From the NCBI GenBank assembly GCA_017557885.1, contig JAFYXV010000010.1, positions 1 through 64,000 on the forward strand: a DNA stretch of 64,000 nt, read 5' to 3'. A model generated the notes under the pieces. That model saw nothing but the letters and a program-made list of their open reading frames with translations, searched no databases and had not been told where the DNA came from. Below, in pieces: positions 19,301 to 28,758 of this stretch. The stretch comes from a bacterium (GTDB lineage Bacteria > Auribacterota > UBA3054). A program made the translations under genes and the position numbers. Position 1 is the first letter of the stretch; the number at the start of each line of letters is the position of its first letter.

Positions 19301-19421
19301 TTACGAGGAATTCGAAGCAGATTGGAACGGGGAAAGGGAGTACTTAGAAAAGAAGTGGGAAGAAGCTGAAAAAGCGAAAAAGGAAGAGGACGAAAACGCC
19401 GGCAACGCAAGCGAGGAGTGA
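16386..19421 (+). CDS. Large secreted protein of unknown function (1011 aa)
   Basis: The signal peptide is about residues 1-22, with GGAG six bases before the ATG. The mature protein is Lys/Glu-rich, mostly helical by pattern, with TPR-like stretches (KEGKEDEAKAVLEKYY near residue 285). A highly charged C-terminus (last ~80 residues, EKKWEEAEKAKKEEDE) probably forms a coil. I recognise no family. Codon choice is visibly more AT-rich than in neighbours (many AAA, TAT, ATA), which suggests a different origin or weak selection. Its stop codon abuts the mazG stop with no gap and no terminator. Start and export are fairly sure; function is not. Confidence 0.72.
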   Translation: MKRSFALASLFLLLFCSNLSFGFGLYGYYDYGVVPQEMNVADILGAVQYYKKLQRARTAFDAIFFQKESGFTNAEDHVVWRGSESLNGDLKMIYPRMTNIVTLAQAQNYLLLISMTKELKEAYHLQVWAPELLFQLKDGEKISYYCELLDRKIPIPELIKAEIEKEYAEDPYWLAYKPNKNYAKDDKEREEQLLGKKETDTEPDPTIAHDDYGFIVYKNDGGKYPEECEKHWLKRRKEAKRSGSLEQYKQDITHSIEKWPSFFTPVKFLCEVLIKEGKEDEAKAVLEKYYPEEKLIRHPDALKDYLDLHVYHDWKINENELLYKIFDFWFAEDPVKLANGNQYLWEQLWKRKYRYLRQKVREHIKSCDKYSDQLLTRLEEITTPEDFKEALREIGRRKGIDLEFTKGKEKILEQEKNRAFCEIKKKNEGGWSEPYEGNDIIWQAKDGKLEVTKRHSHREISLLMDAMICEKDLTKEDPGFELYPEELEKMCASSQEEETRRAWKAEAALLKSRPDFDDLLVRLPESFEKIPSKFDFRRSCWYLMKGGNPLASLNFLFKKFADDIRDHRISVAEWRKVLHVARDNLYSSGTNYIFLAQKDVSPDFLAKLSHLMPFWENYEFQNDIAAYYVKSLADNTFTIFERIDWEYFEGFYKHTFNYYGFNRASLEYLSVLSRKGDKGWWFQSLFLELCQKVKKLKYHDIRPIIQTDRSDDVLPVFMVGEYYEKIFAALYELAEKAGTPEELTAARKEYAKALIKIFQSTCDYDKGDFSCGNYTVKKHIDLFKHDDLIKELVSGYFLVKKNRALALVHLYFHLLDFPEQSISHIGGKADFKTLAAHFAIGDIRDELKKSSGWPLWYSEDMDKAISKAKARNDNEELAMLKELEEIESEIVTERDKRTAEYYKKLEIINSSPWADRHHPSYPFFNDRLIDEKKEKFRQEEMEKEKRPAASSKKTDADLDPLECIPKSIRINDYEEFEADWNGEREYLEKKWEEAEKAKKEEDENAGNASEE

Positions 19422-20243
19422 TCATTCCTTTTCGCTGGCTTTCACTTTTTCCCAGTAGCGGTCCAGGGTGGCAAGGTCTTGGTCGCGCATGACGAGGTGG
19501 TCTTTTTCCAGGAGCTGTTCCATTTTTTTGAAGCGCGCGATGAATTTCCTGTTGGCGCGACGGAGGGCTTGCTCCGCGCTGATATCTAGGAAACGCGCCA
19601 GGTTGACCAGGGCGAAAAGAAGGTCGCCGAATTCTTCCTCGATGTGGTCCTGGTCGTTTTCACATCTGGCTTCTTTTAGCTCCCTGAACTCTTCTTCGCA
19701 TTTTTGGAAGACCGGCTCGATCTCGGTCCAGTCGAAGTTTTGCTTGGCGGCTTTCCTTTGTATTTCCGCGGCGGCGGCGAGAGCGGGAAGCGTGTTGGAA
19801 AGGCCGTCAAGGACGGATCTCCTGGTCTCGGATTTTTCCGCTTTTTTGATGGCTTCCCAATTCTTCATGACTTCCTCGGAGCCGGAGACATGGAGATCGC
19901 CGAAAACATGAGGATGTCTGCGCACCAGCTTGTCGCTGATGCCGTTCAGAACGTCGGCTACGTCGAAGAGCCCCTGCTCTTCGAAAAGGTAAGCCTGCAT
20001 GACGCCGTGGAGCAGGATGTCGCCGTCCTCCTCTTTTATCTCCTCTGGGTCGCCTGATTCAATGGCGTCGATGAGTTCGTGGGCTTCCTCAAGGAAGGCG
20101 GGAGCCAGGGAGTAGGAGGTCTGCTCCCTGTCCCAGGGGCAGCCGTCCGGGGCTCTCAGGGCCGCCACGATGGCGTTCAGCCGCAGGAAGGCGGCAGCTT
20201 TCTTTTCGGCGTTGCTTACGGGCCGCTGTTCTTTTTCCGTCAT
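19422..20243 (-). CDS. mazG: Nucleoside triphosphate pyrophosphohydrolase MazG
   Basis: 273 residues with two MazG domains. The first has CPWDREQTSYSLAPAFLEEA and the metal-binding EExxH/E ... EEDGDIL helices (about residues 35-80); the second has FRELKEARCEND then EEEFGDLLFALVNLARFL (about 190-230). It hydrolyses (d)NTPs to monophosphates and pyrophosphate, a house-cleaning role. It is the last gene of the acetyltransferase-lipB-mazG operon, its ATG overlapping the lipB stop (ATGA). Confidence 0.92.
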   Translation of the reverse strand: MTEKEQRPVSNAEKKAAAFLRLNAIVAALRAPDGCPWDREQTSYSLAPAFLEEAHELIDAIESGDPEEIKEEDGDILLHGVMQAYLFEEQGLFDVADVLNGISDKLVRRHPHVFGDLHVSGSEEVMKNWEAIKKAEKSETRRSVLDGLSNTLPALAAAAEIQRKAAKQNFDWTEIEPVFQKCEEEFRELKEARCENDQDHIEEEFGDLLFALVNLARFLDISAEQALRRANRKFIARFKKMEQLLEKDHLVMRDQDLATLDRYWEKVKASEKE

Positions 20244-20920
20244 GCTTCCTCCCAGGGGGCGACTTGCTTTTCGATTTCTTTTACAAGGACCTCGCTTACT
20301 TTTTCCATGGAGACTTCCCGAGTCGCGAGATCTTTCAGATTCACAGGTCTTTTGCCCACGAGGCCGCAGAGATTCATGTACGAGAAGGGCGTGAGATCCG
20401 CTTCCACGTTAAGGGCCAGGCCGTGGTAGCTGACCCAGCGGCGGAAGGCCAGACCCATGGAGGTCAGTTTTCTTTCGCCGTGCCAGGCGGGCAGGTACCT
20501 TTCTCCCGTGGGGCTTTCCCAGACACCGGTCAATCCTTCGATGGAGCAGGTCTTGGCGCCGAAACTTGCGGCGGCGTTAATGACGCTCTGCTCAAGGAGG
20601 CGCAGGAAGGATCTGAGGTCGCGGCGCCCTTTGGGCAGCAGGAAAATGGGGTAGGCTACGAGCTGCCCGGGGCCGTGGTAAGTTATGTCTCCGCCCCGCT
20701 CCACGTTTATGACCTGGATGTTTTCCGCTTGCAGCTTGGCTTCCGGGACCAGGATGTTGCTTCTGCTCCCGGTGCGGCCGATGGTGAAGACCTTGGGATG
20801 CTCGGTTATCACGAGGGTGTTGGGGATGGCGCCACTGAGCCTTTTAGTTACCAGCTCCAGCTGCAGGGCATGGGCTTTTTCGTAATCCGTGAGCCCAAGG
20901 TGTAAAACTTCGAAGTTCAT
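20240..20920 (-). CDS. lipB: Octanoyl-[acyl-carrier-protein]:protein octanoyltransferase LipB
   Basis: 226 residues. It moves octanoyl from ACP to lipoyl domains, the first step of lipoate cofactor synthesis. Signature RGGDITYHGPGQLVAYPI is at about residues 62-79. Further family segments are GVWESP, KLTSMGLAFRRWVSYHG and the catalytic Cys in NLCGLVGKRP (about 186). The start was placed at ATG 20920, which overlaps the TGA of the upstream acetyltransferase; a longer frame would lie entirely within that gene. LipA is not in the window. Confidence 0.92.
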   Translation of the reverse strand: MNFEVLHLGLTDYEKAHALQLELVTKRLSGAIPNTLVITEHPKVFTIGRTGSRSNILVPEAKLQAENIQVINVERGGDITYHGPGQLVAYPIFLLPKGRRDLRSFLRLLEQSVINAAASFGAKTCSIEGLTGVWESPTGERYLPAWHGERKLTSMGLAFRRWVSYHGLALNVEADLTPFSYMNLCGLVGKRPVNLKDLATREVSMEKVSEVLVKEIEKQVAPWEEA

Positions 20921-21546
20921 AAGCCTAAAACCGTGTTTTCCCGCCAGACTTTGTCTTTTTCGGTGAAAGATCTTATTGTGCGGCAGGGGGAGCCAAAGGC
21001 CACTACATTGGCGGGGATGTCTTTGGTGACCACCGATCCGGCGCCAATAGTAGTGTTTTCCCCGATGGTGACGCCCGGGAGGACTATGACGCCCGCTCCC
21101 AGCCAGACGTTTTTGCAGATGCGCACCGGCTTGTTGCATTGGAGGCCTTTTTTGCGGCCCTCGGGGTCGATGGGGTGGGCGGCGGTCACGATGGTCACGT
21201 TGGGCCCGATCATGACGTCGTCCTCGATGGTGATGTAGGTGTCGTCCGTCAGCGTCAGGTTGAAGTTGGCGTAAACGTTGCGGCCCAGAAAGGTGTGGCA
21301 GCCCCAGTTGGCGTGGAGAGGGGGCTCAATGTAGCACTTTTCGCCCATGCCGCCAAGGAGGGCGCGCAGCCGCTTCTCCCTTTCTTCGGGCTCCAGGGGC
21401 CTGGTCTCGTTATAGCTGGCGACCCGCTCCAGGCAGAGCGTTTGGATCTTCATGAGATCCGGATCTCCCGGATCGTAGTATTTGCCCTCGTGCATGGCTT
21501 TTATGACGTTTAGAAGCCTTGCCGGGGGTTCGATTGGGTAGGGCAT
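20917..21546 (-). CDS. Sugar/maltose O-acetyltransferase family protein
   Basis: 209 residues, with the N-terminal Mac domain (KAMHEGKYYDPGDPDLMKI) and a left-handed beta-helix of hexapeptide repeats (ITIEDDVMIGPNVTIVTAAHP, GVIVLPGVTIGENTTIGAGSVV). This is the LacA/Maa type of acetyl-CoA-dependent O-acetyltransferase; His in the TAAHP segment is the expected catalytic base. The sugar acceptor cannot be assigned. It is first in the minus operon with lipB and mazG, behind an extended -10 promoter. Confidence 0.9.
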   Translation of the reverse strand: MPYPIEPPARLLNVIKAMHEGKYYDPGDPDLMKIQTLCLERVASYNETRPLEPEEREKRLRALLGGMGEKCYIEPPLHANWGCHTFLGRNVYANFNLTLTDDTYITIEDDVMIGPNVTIVTAAHPIDPEGRKKGLQCNKPVRICKNVWLGAGVIVLPGVTIGENTTIGAGSVVTKDIPANVVAFGSPCRTIRSFTEKDKVWRENTVLGL

Positions 21547-21586
21547 TTAAGGCCTTGGCTTTTCGGTTAATCTTTTTTTCTGAAAA

Positions 21587-21595
21587 AGTATAGCA
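21587..21595 (-). promoter_or_regulatory. Extended -10 promoter for acetyltransferase-lipB-mazG
   Basis: The minus strand reads TGC (21595-21593) then TATACT (21592-21587), in context TTTTGCTATACT, 40 bases before ATG 21546. No -35 at proper distance. Confidence 0.5.
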
Positions 21596-21656
21596 AAAGA
21601 CTCCCGCGGCCGCGAGGCTTGCAAAAACCGCTTCGGCGCCCTGTTTACGGGGGGGC

Positions 21657-21685
21657 TTGAAATATTTTCGCTCTTTTGGTATAAT
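21657..21685 (+). promoter_or_regulatory. Sigma70-type promoter of the ptsI-apbE run
   Basis: TTGAAA (21657-21662), 17-bp spacer, TATAAT (21680-21685). It is the only strong promoter seen ahead of the 16-gene plus-strand run. A roughly 95-base leader follows before ATG 21786; no riboswitch fold was recognised in it. Confidence 0.85.
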
Positions 21686-21785
21686 CTCAAAACTTAAATA
21701 ATAATATATCAGACGGTTTTTCCCGTTTCAGGCGCCTTTTAAGGCCCGCCCGCGGGAGATCGTTTTAACCCATCCTGGATCTTAT

Positions 21786-23540
21786 ATGCCTGAGGGCAAC
21801 GAAATTCGTATGAAAGGGCTTGGCGTTTCCCCCGGCGTGGCCATAGGCTGCGCCATGGTGAGCGTGCATGCCCAGAGTTACGAGAAAGCGGACGGCACCC
21901 CCGCGCTGACAGACCCCAAGAGGGAAGAAGAGCGTTTTTTAAAGGCCGTGGCGGAAAGCCGGCGGCAGCTGGTGGAGCTCAGGGAGCGCCTGAAACAGGA
22001 AGGCAAGGTCAAAGAAGCGGAGATCTTCGAGGCCCACGCGCTTTTCCTGGACGACCCGGAAGTTTTGGGGCCCATCAAGAAAAAGATCGACAAAGGCGTC
22101 GGCGCCGAGGCGGCCCTCAACAATGTCATGAACCGCTGTTTGGCGGTCTTTGAGAAAATCGGAACGCCGGCGGCGGAGCGCCAGGCCGCGGACGTCAGGG
22201 ACATCACCGCCAGGATCCTGAACAATCTGGGCGGCGGTCCGGCGGAAGTCTTGAAAAAAGGCGGCATACTGGTGGCCAGGGAACTGGCGCCCTCCGAGAC
22301 CGCCGACCTTGAGAAAAGGGAAGTGGCGGCCTTGGTCACGGAATACGGCGGCAGCACCTCCCACACCGCCCTGGTGGCCCAGGCCATGGATCTGCCCGCC
22401 GTTTTGGGCGTCGCCAATCTTCTGACACATATCGAGGACGGCGATCTTCTGGTGGTGGACGGGACCAAAGGCGAGATAATCATAAATCCTTCCCCCGAAA
22501 CACAGGCGATCTACGGAGAAATGCTGGCGGAACAGCGCCGGGAGCGTTCGGAGCTGAAGGCCCTGCGGGGCGTCAAGGCCAAGACCAAAGACGGACGGAG
22601 CGTCACGCTGCTGGGCAACATCACCATCCCGGAAGAGACAAAACGGCTCATAGAATACGGTGCGGAGGGCATAGGCCTTTACCGCACGGAATTTTTGTTC
22701 ATGGGACGCCGGGAGCTGCCGGATGAAGAGGAGCAGTACGCCAACTACGCCAAGGCGGTGGTGGCCGCGGAGGGGAAGCCGGTAACCATCAGGACCCTGG
22801 ACCTGGGCGGCGACAAATTCGCCGCGGTCTTGGGAAAAACCCGGGAGAGCAACCCATTCCTGGGCTGGCGCGCCATCAGGATCTGCCTGGACCGCCCGGA
22901 CTTCTTCCGGACGCAGCTCAGGGCCATGATCAGGGCGGCCAATCTGGGCAACGTGAGGATCATGTTCCCCATGATCGCCACGGTGGAGGAATTCCGCCAC
23001 GCCAAGTCCCTTTTCCTGGAGGCCAAGGCGGAACTGACCGCCCGGGGCGAAAAGGTCAAGGAATACATACCCTGCGGCATGATGGTGGAGATACCCGCGG
23101 CGGCCCTGATGGCGGACCATTTCGCCAAACACGTGGACTTCTTCTCCATCGGCTCCAACGATCTGGTGCAGTATACCCTGGCGGCGGACCGAGGCAACGC
23201 CAAGGTGGCGAAACTTTACGACGCGCTGCATCCTGCGGTATTGCGCCTCATTTCCATGACCGTGGAGGCGGCCCGCAGAGGGGAGCGCAAAATAGACGTC
23301 TGCTGCTGCGGAGCGGCGGCGGGCAAACCCGAGAGCGGGCTTCTTTACCTGGGGCTGGGAGTCAACGAGCTCAGCATGCCCGCGGAAGCCCAGTCCATCA
23401 TGAAACGCGCCATGGCGCGCTTTGATTTTGAAGATTGCGAAAACGCCGCCCGGAAAATAGCCCAGGCGCCGGATTTCGACACATACAAGGAACTGCGCGC
23501 CGAATGGGCGGCGCAATTTAAAAAAGAGAGAGAGAAATGA
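21786..23540 (+). CDS. ptsI: Phosphoenolpyruvate--protein phosphotransferase (PTS Enzyme I)
   Basis: 584 residues. Enzyme I takes phosphate from PEP onto a His and passes it to HPr in sugar uptake or regulatory PTS. The phospho-His lies in [12 protein letters not shown] (His193). The C-terminal PEP-binding barrel shows [13 protein letters not shown], the metal site [13 protein letters not shown], and [19 protein letters not shown]. No HPr or EII gene is present nearby, so sugar transport versus regulation cannot be decided. It is first gene of the long operon and overlaps leuS by ATGA. Confidence 0.93.
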   Translation: MPEGNEIRMKGLGVSPGVAIGCAMVSVHAQSYEKADGTPALTDPKREEERFLKAVAESRRQLVELRERLKQEGKVKEAEIFEAHALFLDDPEVLGPIKKKIDKGVGAEAALNNVMNRCLAVFEKIGTPAAERQAADVRDITARILNNLGGGPAEVLKKGGILVARELAPSETADLEKREVAALVTEYGGSTSHTALVAQAMDLPAVLGVANLLTHIEDGDLLVVDGTKGEIIINPSPETQAIYGEMLAEQRRERSELKALRGVKAKTKDGRSVTLLGNITIPEETKRLIEYGAEGIGLYRTEFLFMGRRELPDEEEQYANYAKAVVAAEGKPVTIRTLDLGGDKFAAVLGKTRESNPFLGWRAIRICLDRPDFFRTQLRAMIRAANLGNVRIMFPMIATVEEFRHAKSLFLEAKAELTARGEKVKEYIPCGMMVEIPAAALMADHFAKHVDFFSIGSNDLVQYTLAADRGNAKVAKLYDALHPAVLRLISMTVEAARRGERKIDVCCCGAAAGKPESGLLYLGLGVNELSMPAEAQSIMKRAMARFDFEDCENAARKIAQAPDFDTYKELRAEWAAQFKKEREK

Positions 23541-25936
23541 AAGAGATCCCGAATTACGAACCGGCTCAGATAGAGCCTAAGTGGCAGAAAAAGTGGGAAG
23601 AGGAGAAGGCCTTCGCGGCGGTTGACTGCGATGAAACCCGCGAGCCTGTCTATGTCCTCGACATGTTCCCGTACCCCTCCGGCGCCGGACTGCACGTGGG
23701 CCATCCGGAAGGCTACACCGCCACGGACATATACAGCCGCTTCAAACGCATGCAGGGCTTCAACGTTCTGCATCCCATGGGCTGGGACGCTTTCGGCTTG
23801 CCGGCTGAGAACTACGCCATCAAGACGGGAACACACCCCAGGCAGTGCACGGACAAGAACATCCACCGCTTCCGGGAGCAAATAAAAGCCCTGGGCTTCT
23901 CCTACGACTGGGACAGGGAAATAGACACCACCGATCCCAATTACTACAAGTGGACGCAGTGGATATTCCTGCAGCTCTATAAAATGGGCCTGGCCTACGA
24001 AGCCGAGAAAGCCGTGAACTGGTGCCCGGAACTGAAGGCGGTATTGGCCAACGAGGAAGTCGTGAACGGCAAATCCGAAGTGGGCGGCTTCCCGGTGGTC
24101 AAGATGCCGATGAAGCAGTGGAACCTTAAGATCACCGCCTACGCGGAAAGACTTTTGGAAGACCTGGATCTGGTGGATTGGCCGGAGCCCGTCAAGATGA
24201 TGCAGAGAAACTGGATCGGCAGGTCGGAAGGCGCCTACGTTGATTTCGTGACCGAGAGCGGCGAGAAGATCAGGGTTTACACCACCCGCCCCGACACTCT
24301 CTTCGGCTGCACCTACATGGTCCTGGCTCCCGAGCATCCTCTCGTCGAGAAGCTGACGACGCCCGAGCAGAGTGCGGCCGTCAAAGCTTACCGCGACGAG
24401 GCTGCCCTGAAGTCCGACCTGGACCGCACCGACCTTGCCAAGACCAAGACCGGCGTCTTCACCGGCGCCTACGCCATAAATCCCGTGAACGGCAAGAAAG
24501 TGCCGATCTGGATCTCGGACTATGTTCTCATCACCTACGGCACGGGCGCCATCATGGCCGTGCCGGCGCACGACCAAAGGGACTACGACTTCGCGAAGAA
24601 GTTCGGCCTTCCCATCATTCAGGTCATCGCGGGCGGAAGTATCGAGGAAGCGGCCTGGGAAGGCGACGGCGAACTGATGAACTCCGAATTTTTGAACGGA
24701 CTGCACGTCAAAGAATCCAAAGCCAAGATGACGGAATGGCTGACCGAGCAGGGTAAAGGCGAGAAAGCCGTGAACTACAGGCTGCGCGACTGGGTCTTTT
24801 CCCGCCAGCGCTACTGGGGCGAGCCTATCCCCATCGTCCACTGCCCGGATTGCGGCATCGTTCCCCTGGACGAGAAGGATCTGCCTTTGCGCCTCCCAGA
24901 CGTTAAGAAATACGAACCCTCCGGCACCGGCGAATCGCCGCTGGCCGGCATAGAAGACTGGCTCTATACGTCCTGTCCTAAGTGCGGAAAGAAAGCCAGA
25001 AGAGAAACGAACACCATGCCCCAGTGGGCCGGCTCCAGCTGGTACTATCTGCGCTACTGCGACCCCAAGAACAGCGAGGCGCTTATAGATCCCAAGAAAG
25101 AAAAATACTGGCTGCCCGTCTCCTTGTACGTGGGCGGCACCGAGCACGCGGTGCTGCACCTTCTCTACGCCCGCTTCTGGCACAAAGTGCTTTACGATCT
25201 GGGCGTGGTCTCCACCAAAGAGCCCTTCATGAAACTTCTGAACCAGGGCATGATCTTAGGGGAAGACGGCGAGAAGATGAGCAAATCCAGAGGCAACGTC
25301 ATCAACCCCGACGACGTCATCGCGAAGGTGGGCGCCGATTCTTTGAGGCTCTACGAAATGTTCATGGGGCCCCTGGACCAGATGAAGCCCTGGAACACCA
25401 AGGGCATCGAAGGCGTCTCCCGCTTCCTGCAGCGCGCCTGGAGACTCGTATTGAGCGACAGGGTCCCCCAGGATCCCGAGACCGAAGTGAGGCGTCACAA
25501 GATGGTGAAGAAGGTCGGCGAAGACATCCAGAACTTCCGCTTCAACACCGCCATCAGCGCCATGATGATCTTCGTGAACGAATCCCAGAAAGGCTTGTCT
25601 AATGAAGACGCCAAGGCTTTGGTGCTCTGCCTCTCTCCCTTCGCGCCGCACATCGCGGAAGAGCTTTGGGAAAAAATCGGGGGCGCCGGCCTCTGCTGCA
25701 AGCAGTCCTGGCCTTCTTTCGATCCCGAGAAGACCGTGGACGCCACCATCGAACTGGTGGTGCAGATAAACGGCAAAGTGAGAGCCAAGATCCAGGTCGG
25801 CGCGGACGTCGGCAAGGAAGAAGCGCTTGCGGCCGCCAAGGGAAATGAGATCGTGGCGAAATGGCTGGAAGGAAAAGAAGTGGTGAAAGAGATCTTCGTG
25901 CCCGGCAAACTTTTGAACATCGTGGTGAAAGGATAA
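23537..25936 (+). CDS. leuS: Leucyl-tRNA synthetase
   Basis: 799 residues, class Ia synthetase charging tRNA-Leu. HIGH motif in [16 protein letters not shown] (about 46-61), a CP1 editing domain with [18 protein letters not shown], the tRNA-binding segment and [14 protein letters not shown] (about 577-590), and the C-terminal [13 protein letters not shown] Cys-x2-Cys pair in CPDCGIVPL and CPKCGKKAR is typical of the zinc-finger insertion. It overlaps ptsI by four bases and its stop overlaps the rph start (TAATG). Confidence 0.95.
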   Translation: MKEIPNYEPAQIEPKWQKKWEEEKAFAAVDCDETREPVYVLDMFPYPSGAGLHVGHPEGYTATDIYSRFKRMQGFNVLHPMGWDAFGLPAENYAIKTGTHPRQCTDKNIHRFREQIKALGFSYDWDREIDTTDPNYYKWTQWIFLQLYKMGLAYEAEKAVNWCPELKAVLANEEVVNGKSEVGGFPVVKMPMKQWNLKITAYAERLLEDLDLVDWPEPVKMMQRNWIGRSEGAYVDFVTESGEKIRVYTTRPDTLFGCTYMVLAPEHPLVEKLTTPEQSAAVKAYRDEAALKSDLDRTDLAKTKTGVFTGAYAINPVNGKKVPIWISDYVLITYGTGAIMAVPAHDQRDYDFAKKFGLPIIQVIAGGSIEEAAWEGDGELMNSEFLNGLHVKESKAKMTEWLTEQGKGEKAVNYRLRDWVFSRQRYWGEPIPIVHCPDCGIVPLDEKDLPLRLPDVKKYEPSGTGESPLAGIEDWLYTSCPKCGKKARRETNTMPQWAGSSWYYLRYCDPKNSEALIDPKKEKYWLPVSLYVGGTEHAVLHLLYARFWHKVLYDLGVVSTKEPFMKLLNQGMILGEDGEKMSKSRGNVINPDDVIAKVGADSLRLYEMFMGPLDQMKPWNTKGIEGVSRFLQRAWRLVLSDRVPQDPETEVRRHKMVKKVGEDIQNFRFNTAISAMMIFVNESQKGLSNEDAKALVLCLSPFAPHIAEELWEKIGGAGLCCKQSWPSFDPEKTVDATIELVVQINGKVRAKIQVGADVGKEEALAAAKGNEIVAKWLEGKEVVKEIFVPGKLLNIVVKG

Positions 25937-26706
25937 TGGCAATAAAAAGTCTGAAAGATCTGGAGATCGTCATAGAGAGAAACGGCAGGCGCCCCTTCGA
26001 TTCGATCAGGGAAGCGAAGATCACCGCGCCGTATCTGAACCGCGTTCCCGGCAGCGTCCTCATAGAGATGGGCGACACGAAAGTCTTGTGCGTGGCAACC
26101 TGCGAGGAGAAACTGCCCCGCTGGCTGATGGCCCCCGGCGTGGAGCGCCACGGCTGGCTCACGGCGGAATACGATCTTCTGCCCTTCGCCGGCGGCGAAA
26201 GGAAAGCCAGCGAAGTTTCCCAGGGGAAGATCAGCGGAAGGACCCACGAGATCCAGCGCCTTGTCGGGCGCTCGCTTCGCGCGGCTGTGGATCTCAACGC
26301 CCTGGGCGAAAGAACCATCTGGATCGACTGCACCGTGCTGCAGGCGGACGGCGGCACCAGGACGGCTTCCGTAACGGGAGGCTTCGTGGCCCTGGCGCTT
26401 CTGGTGAAAGACCTTCTGCAGAAGAAAGTTTTGAAAAAGAGCCCGCTCGTAAGGACCATCTCCGCCATCTCCGTGGGGAGAGTGGACGGCAGAAGCTTGC
26501 TGGACCTGGATTACTCCGAGGATTCGAGGGCGGAAGTGGACTGCAACCTCGTCATGACAGGAGAGGGCGAATTCATAGAGATCCAGGGCACGGCGGAAGG
26601 CAAGCCCTTCCCCAAGGAAACGCTGGAAGAATTCCTGGCGCTGGGGAAAAAGGGCTGCACGGAACTAATGGAGCTCCAGAAACCCTATTTGGAAGGCGCG
26701 CTCTGA
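25936..26706 (+). CDS. rph: Ribonuclease PH
   Basis: 256 residues. A phosphate-dependent 3'-5' exoribonuclease trimming tRNA precursors. Typical segments are GSVLIEMGDTKVLCVAT, SGRTHEIQRLVGRSLRA and the catalytic-site WIDCTVLQADGGTRTASVTG. The start is ATG 25936, sharing an A with the leuS stop and preceded by AAAGGA; a frame extending to 25861 lies within leuS and is rejected. Confidence 0.94.
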   Translation: MAIKSLKDLEIVIERNGRRPFDSIREAKITAPYLNRVPGSVLIEMGDTKVLCVATCEEKLPRWLMAPGVERHGWLTAEYDLLPFAGGERKASEVSQGKISGRTHEIQRLVGRSLRAAVDLNALGERTIWIDCTVLQADGGTRTASVTGGFVALALLVKDLLQKKVLKKSPLVRTISAISVGRVDGRSLLDLDYSEDSRAEVDCNLVMTGEGEFIEIQGTAEGKPFPKETLEEFLALGKKGCTELMELQKPYLEGAL

Positions 26707-26719
26707 ATTTAAGGACGGC

Positions 26720-27973
26720 ATGAAACAGGAATATTTCGAGAGGAAAGATAAAGAGCTCTACTGCGAGAGCGTGGCGGTGAAGGCGGCGGCCGAAAAGTTC
26801 GGCACGCCTCTCTACCTCTACAGCTCCGCGCACATCAGGGAACGCTACGGCAACTTCGAGGAAGCCTTGAAGGATTATCCCCATGTGATCTGCTACGCGG
26901 TGAAAGCCTGCAGCAACATCCACATCCTCGAGCTTTTCGCCCGCGCGGGCTCCGGCTTCGACATCGTCAGCGGCTGCGAGCTGCGCCGCGTCATCGACGC
27001 CGGCGGCGACACAAAAAAATGCGTTTACGCCGGCGTCGGCAAAAGCGCTGAGGAAATAAAGCTGGCCGTTGAAAACGAGATCCTCTATTTCGGCGTGGAA
27101 TCTCTTCCGGAACTGGAGAGGATCAACGCCATAGCCGCCAAGCTCGGCAAAATCGCCAGAGTGGCCCTGCGCGTCAATCCCGACGTGGACGCCCACACCC
27201 ACGACTACATAACCACGGGCAAAAGCGAGAACAAATTTGGCCTGACCGCCGGGCAGGCGGAGGAGATCCTCAAAGGCTTCAACGCCAAATACCCGAACCT
27301 GGAAGCCGTGGGGCTGCAGATCCACATCGGCTCCCAGATCACGGAGACCGAGCCTTACAAGACGGCGGTTTTGAAGGCGGCGGAATTCGTGAAGAAGCTG
27401 AGAGCGCAGGGAACAGAGCTGAAATACTTCGACATCGGCGGAGGATTGGGCATCGTTTACAAGGACGAAGAGCCGGCCACGCCGGCGGAACTCATCAAAG
27501 AGATCCTGCCGACCATTTCTGAACTCGGCATGACCTTCGTCTGCGAGATGGGCCGCTACATGGTGGGCAATTCCTCGGTCTTGGTCACCAAAGTGGAGTA
27601 CGTCAAGGAAAACCCTGACAAGACCTTCGTCATAGTGGACGCCGCCATGAACGATCTTATCCGTCCGGCTCTTTACGAGGCCTACCACGAGATCGCGGCG
27701 GTGGAGGATAAAAGCGAGACCTTCCTCTGCGACGTGGTGGGGCCGGTCTGCGAGAGCGGCGACTTTTTCCGCAAGGATATGACGCTGCCGAAAGTAGTGG
27801 AAGGCGACCTTCTGGCCGTCTGCTCCGCCGGCGCCTACGGCTTCACGATGAGTTCCAACTACAACTCCCGCAACCGCGCGGCGGAGGTCCTGGTGGAAGG
27901 CGACAAGGCAGAGCTTATCCGCAAAAGGGAAACCTACGAAGACCAAGTGAGAAACGAAAAGACATGCAGATAA
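26720..27973 (+). CDS. lysA: Diaminopimelate decarboxylase
   Basis: 417 residues, PLP enzyme of the alanine-racemase fold making L-lysine from meso-diaminopimelate. The PLP lysine lies in ICYAVKACSN (about residue 58). Other landmarks are GFDIVSGCEL, LQIHIGSQI, the glycine loop FDIGGGLGI, CEMGRYMVG and the active-site Cys in VGPVCESGDFF. It overlaps dapF by 10 bases; together they cover the last two steps of lysine synthesis. The preceding gap from rph is only 13 bases. Confidence 0.95.
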   Translation: MKQEYFERKDKELYCESVAVKAAAEKFGTPLYLYSSAHIRERYGNFEEALKDYPHVICYAVKACSNIHILELFARAGSGFDIVSGCELRRVIDAGGDTKKCVYAGVGKSAEEIKLAVENEILYFGVESLPELERINAIAAKLGKIARVALRVNPDVDAHTHDYITTGKSENKFGLTAGQAEEILKGFNAKYPNLEAVGLQIHIGSQITETEPYKTAVLKAAEFVKKLRAQGTELKYFDIGGGLGIVYKDEEPATPAELIKEILPTISELGMTFVCEMGRYMVGNSSVLVTKVEYVKENPDKTFVIVDAAMNDLIRPALYEAYHEIAAVEDKSETFLCDVVGPVCESGDFFRKDMTLPKVVEGDLLAVCSAGAYGFTMSSNYNSRNRAAEVLVEGDKAELIRKRETYEDQVRNEKTCR

Positions 27974-28758
27974 AGTTCACGAAAATGCACGGGCTGGGCA
28001 ACGACTTCGTGGTCGTTGACGCCACCGGGACTCTGAAAGACTGGCACCCCAGCGCCAGGGAGGCCTCCTTTCTGCAGGATCGGCACTTCGGCATCGGAGG
28101 GGACCAGCTTCTTCTCTTATATCCCTCTGTGAAGGCCGATCTGCGCATGGCTATTTTCAACGCCGACGGCAGCGAAGTGGAAATGTGCGGCAACGGCATC
28201 CGCTGCTGCGCCCTCTTTGCCAAAAGGCGCGGACTGGTCGCAAAGGACGAGATGACCATCGAGACGCCGGCCGGCATCATGCGTCCCGTCATAGTGGGTT
28301 CCGAAGTGAGAGTCGATATGGGAGCGCCGATAATAAGCGGCGTGGCGATCGCTCCGCCCGAAGGGCTGGAGCTGCCTCCCATGACCTGCGTCTCCATGGG
28401 CAACCCGCACGCGGTCTTCTTCGTTCCCGACGCGGAAATTTTTCCTGTGGCGGAATGGGGACCAAAAGTGGAAAGGCACCATTTGTTCCCCAATAGGACG
28501 AACGTGGAATTCGCGACCAAAATCGACGAAGAGACCGTCCGCATGCGCGTCTGGGAAAGAGGCGCCGGCATCACCATGGCCTGCGGCACCGGCTCCTGCG
28601 CGACATACGTGGCGGCGAAGCAGAACGGGCTTGTAGGTTCAGAGGGCAAAGTTATCCTGGACGGCGGAACGCTCACCATCAATTGGGAAGGCGAAGGGAA
28701 GTCGGTCTTCATGACCGGCCCGGCGACGGAAGTATTTGAGGGAGAGATCAGCTTATGA
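27964..28758 (+). CDS. dapF: Diaminopimelate epimerase
   Basis: 264 residues. It converts LL- to meso-diaminopimelate for lysine and peptidoglycan. The two catalytic cysteines lie in EMCGNGIRCCALFAKR (about 75-90) and MACGTGSCATYVAA (about 205-218). The N-terminal TKMHGLGNDFVVVD is diagnostic. Its 3' end overlaps the ABC ATPase start by ATGA. Confidence 0.95.
   Translation: MQIKFTKMHGLGNDFVVVDATGTLKDWHPSAREASFLQDRHFGIGGDQLLLLYPSVKADLRMAIFNADGSEVEMCGNGIRCCALFAKRRGLVAKDEMTIETPAGIMRPVIVGSEVRVDMGAPIISGVAIAPPEGLELPPMTCVSMGNPHAVFFVPDAEIFPVAEWGPKVERHHLFPNRTNVEFATKIDEETVRMRVWERGAGITMACGTGSCATYVAAKQNGLVGSEGKVILDGGTLTINWEGEGKSVFMTGPATEVFEGEISL

Noticed and set aside
23345-25183. A 612-codon antisense open frame over leuS and ptsI
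   Set aside because: Both covered genes are unmistakable. Long antisense frames are common throughout this GC-biased sequence and none has a family match or ribosome site.
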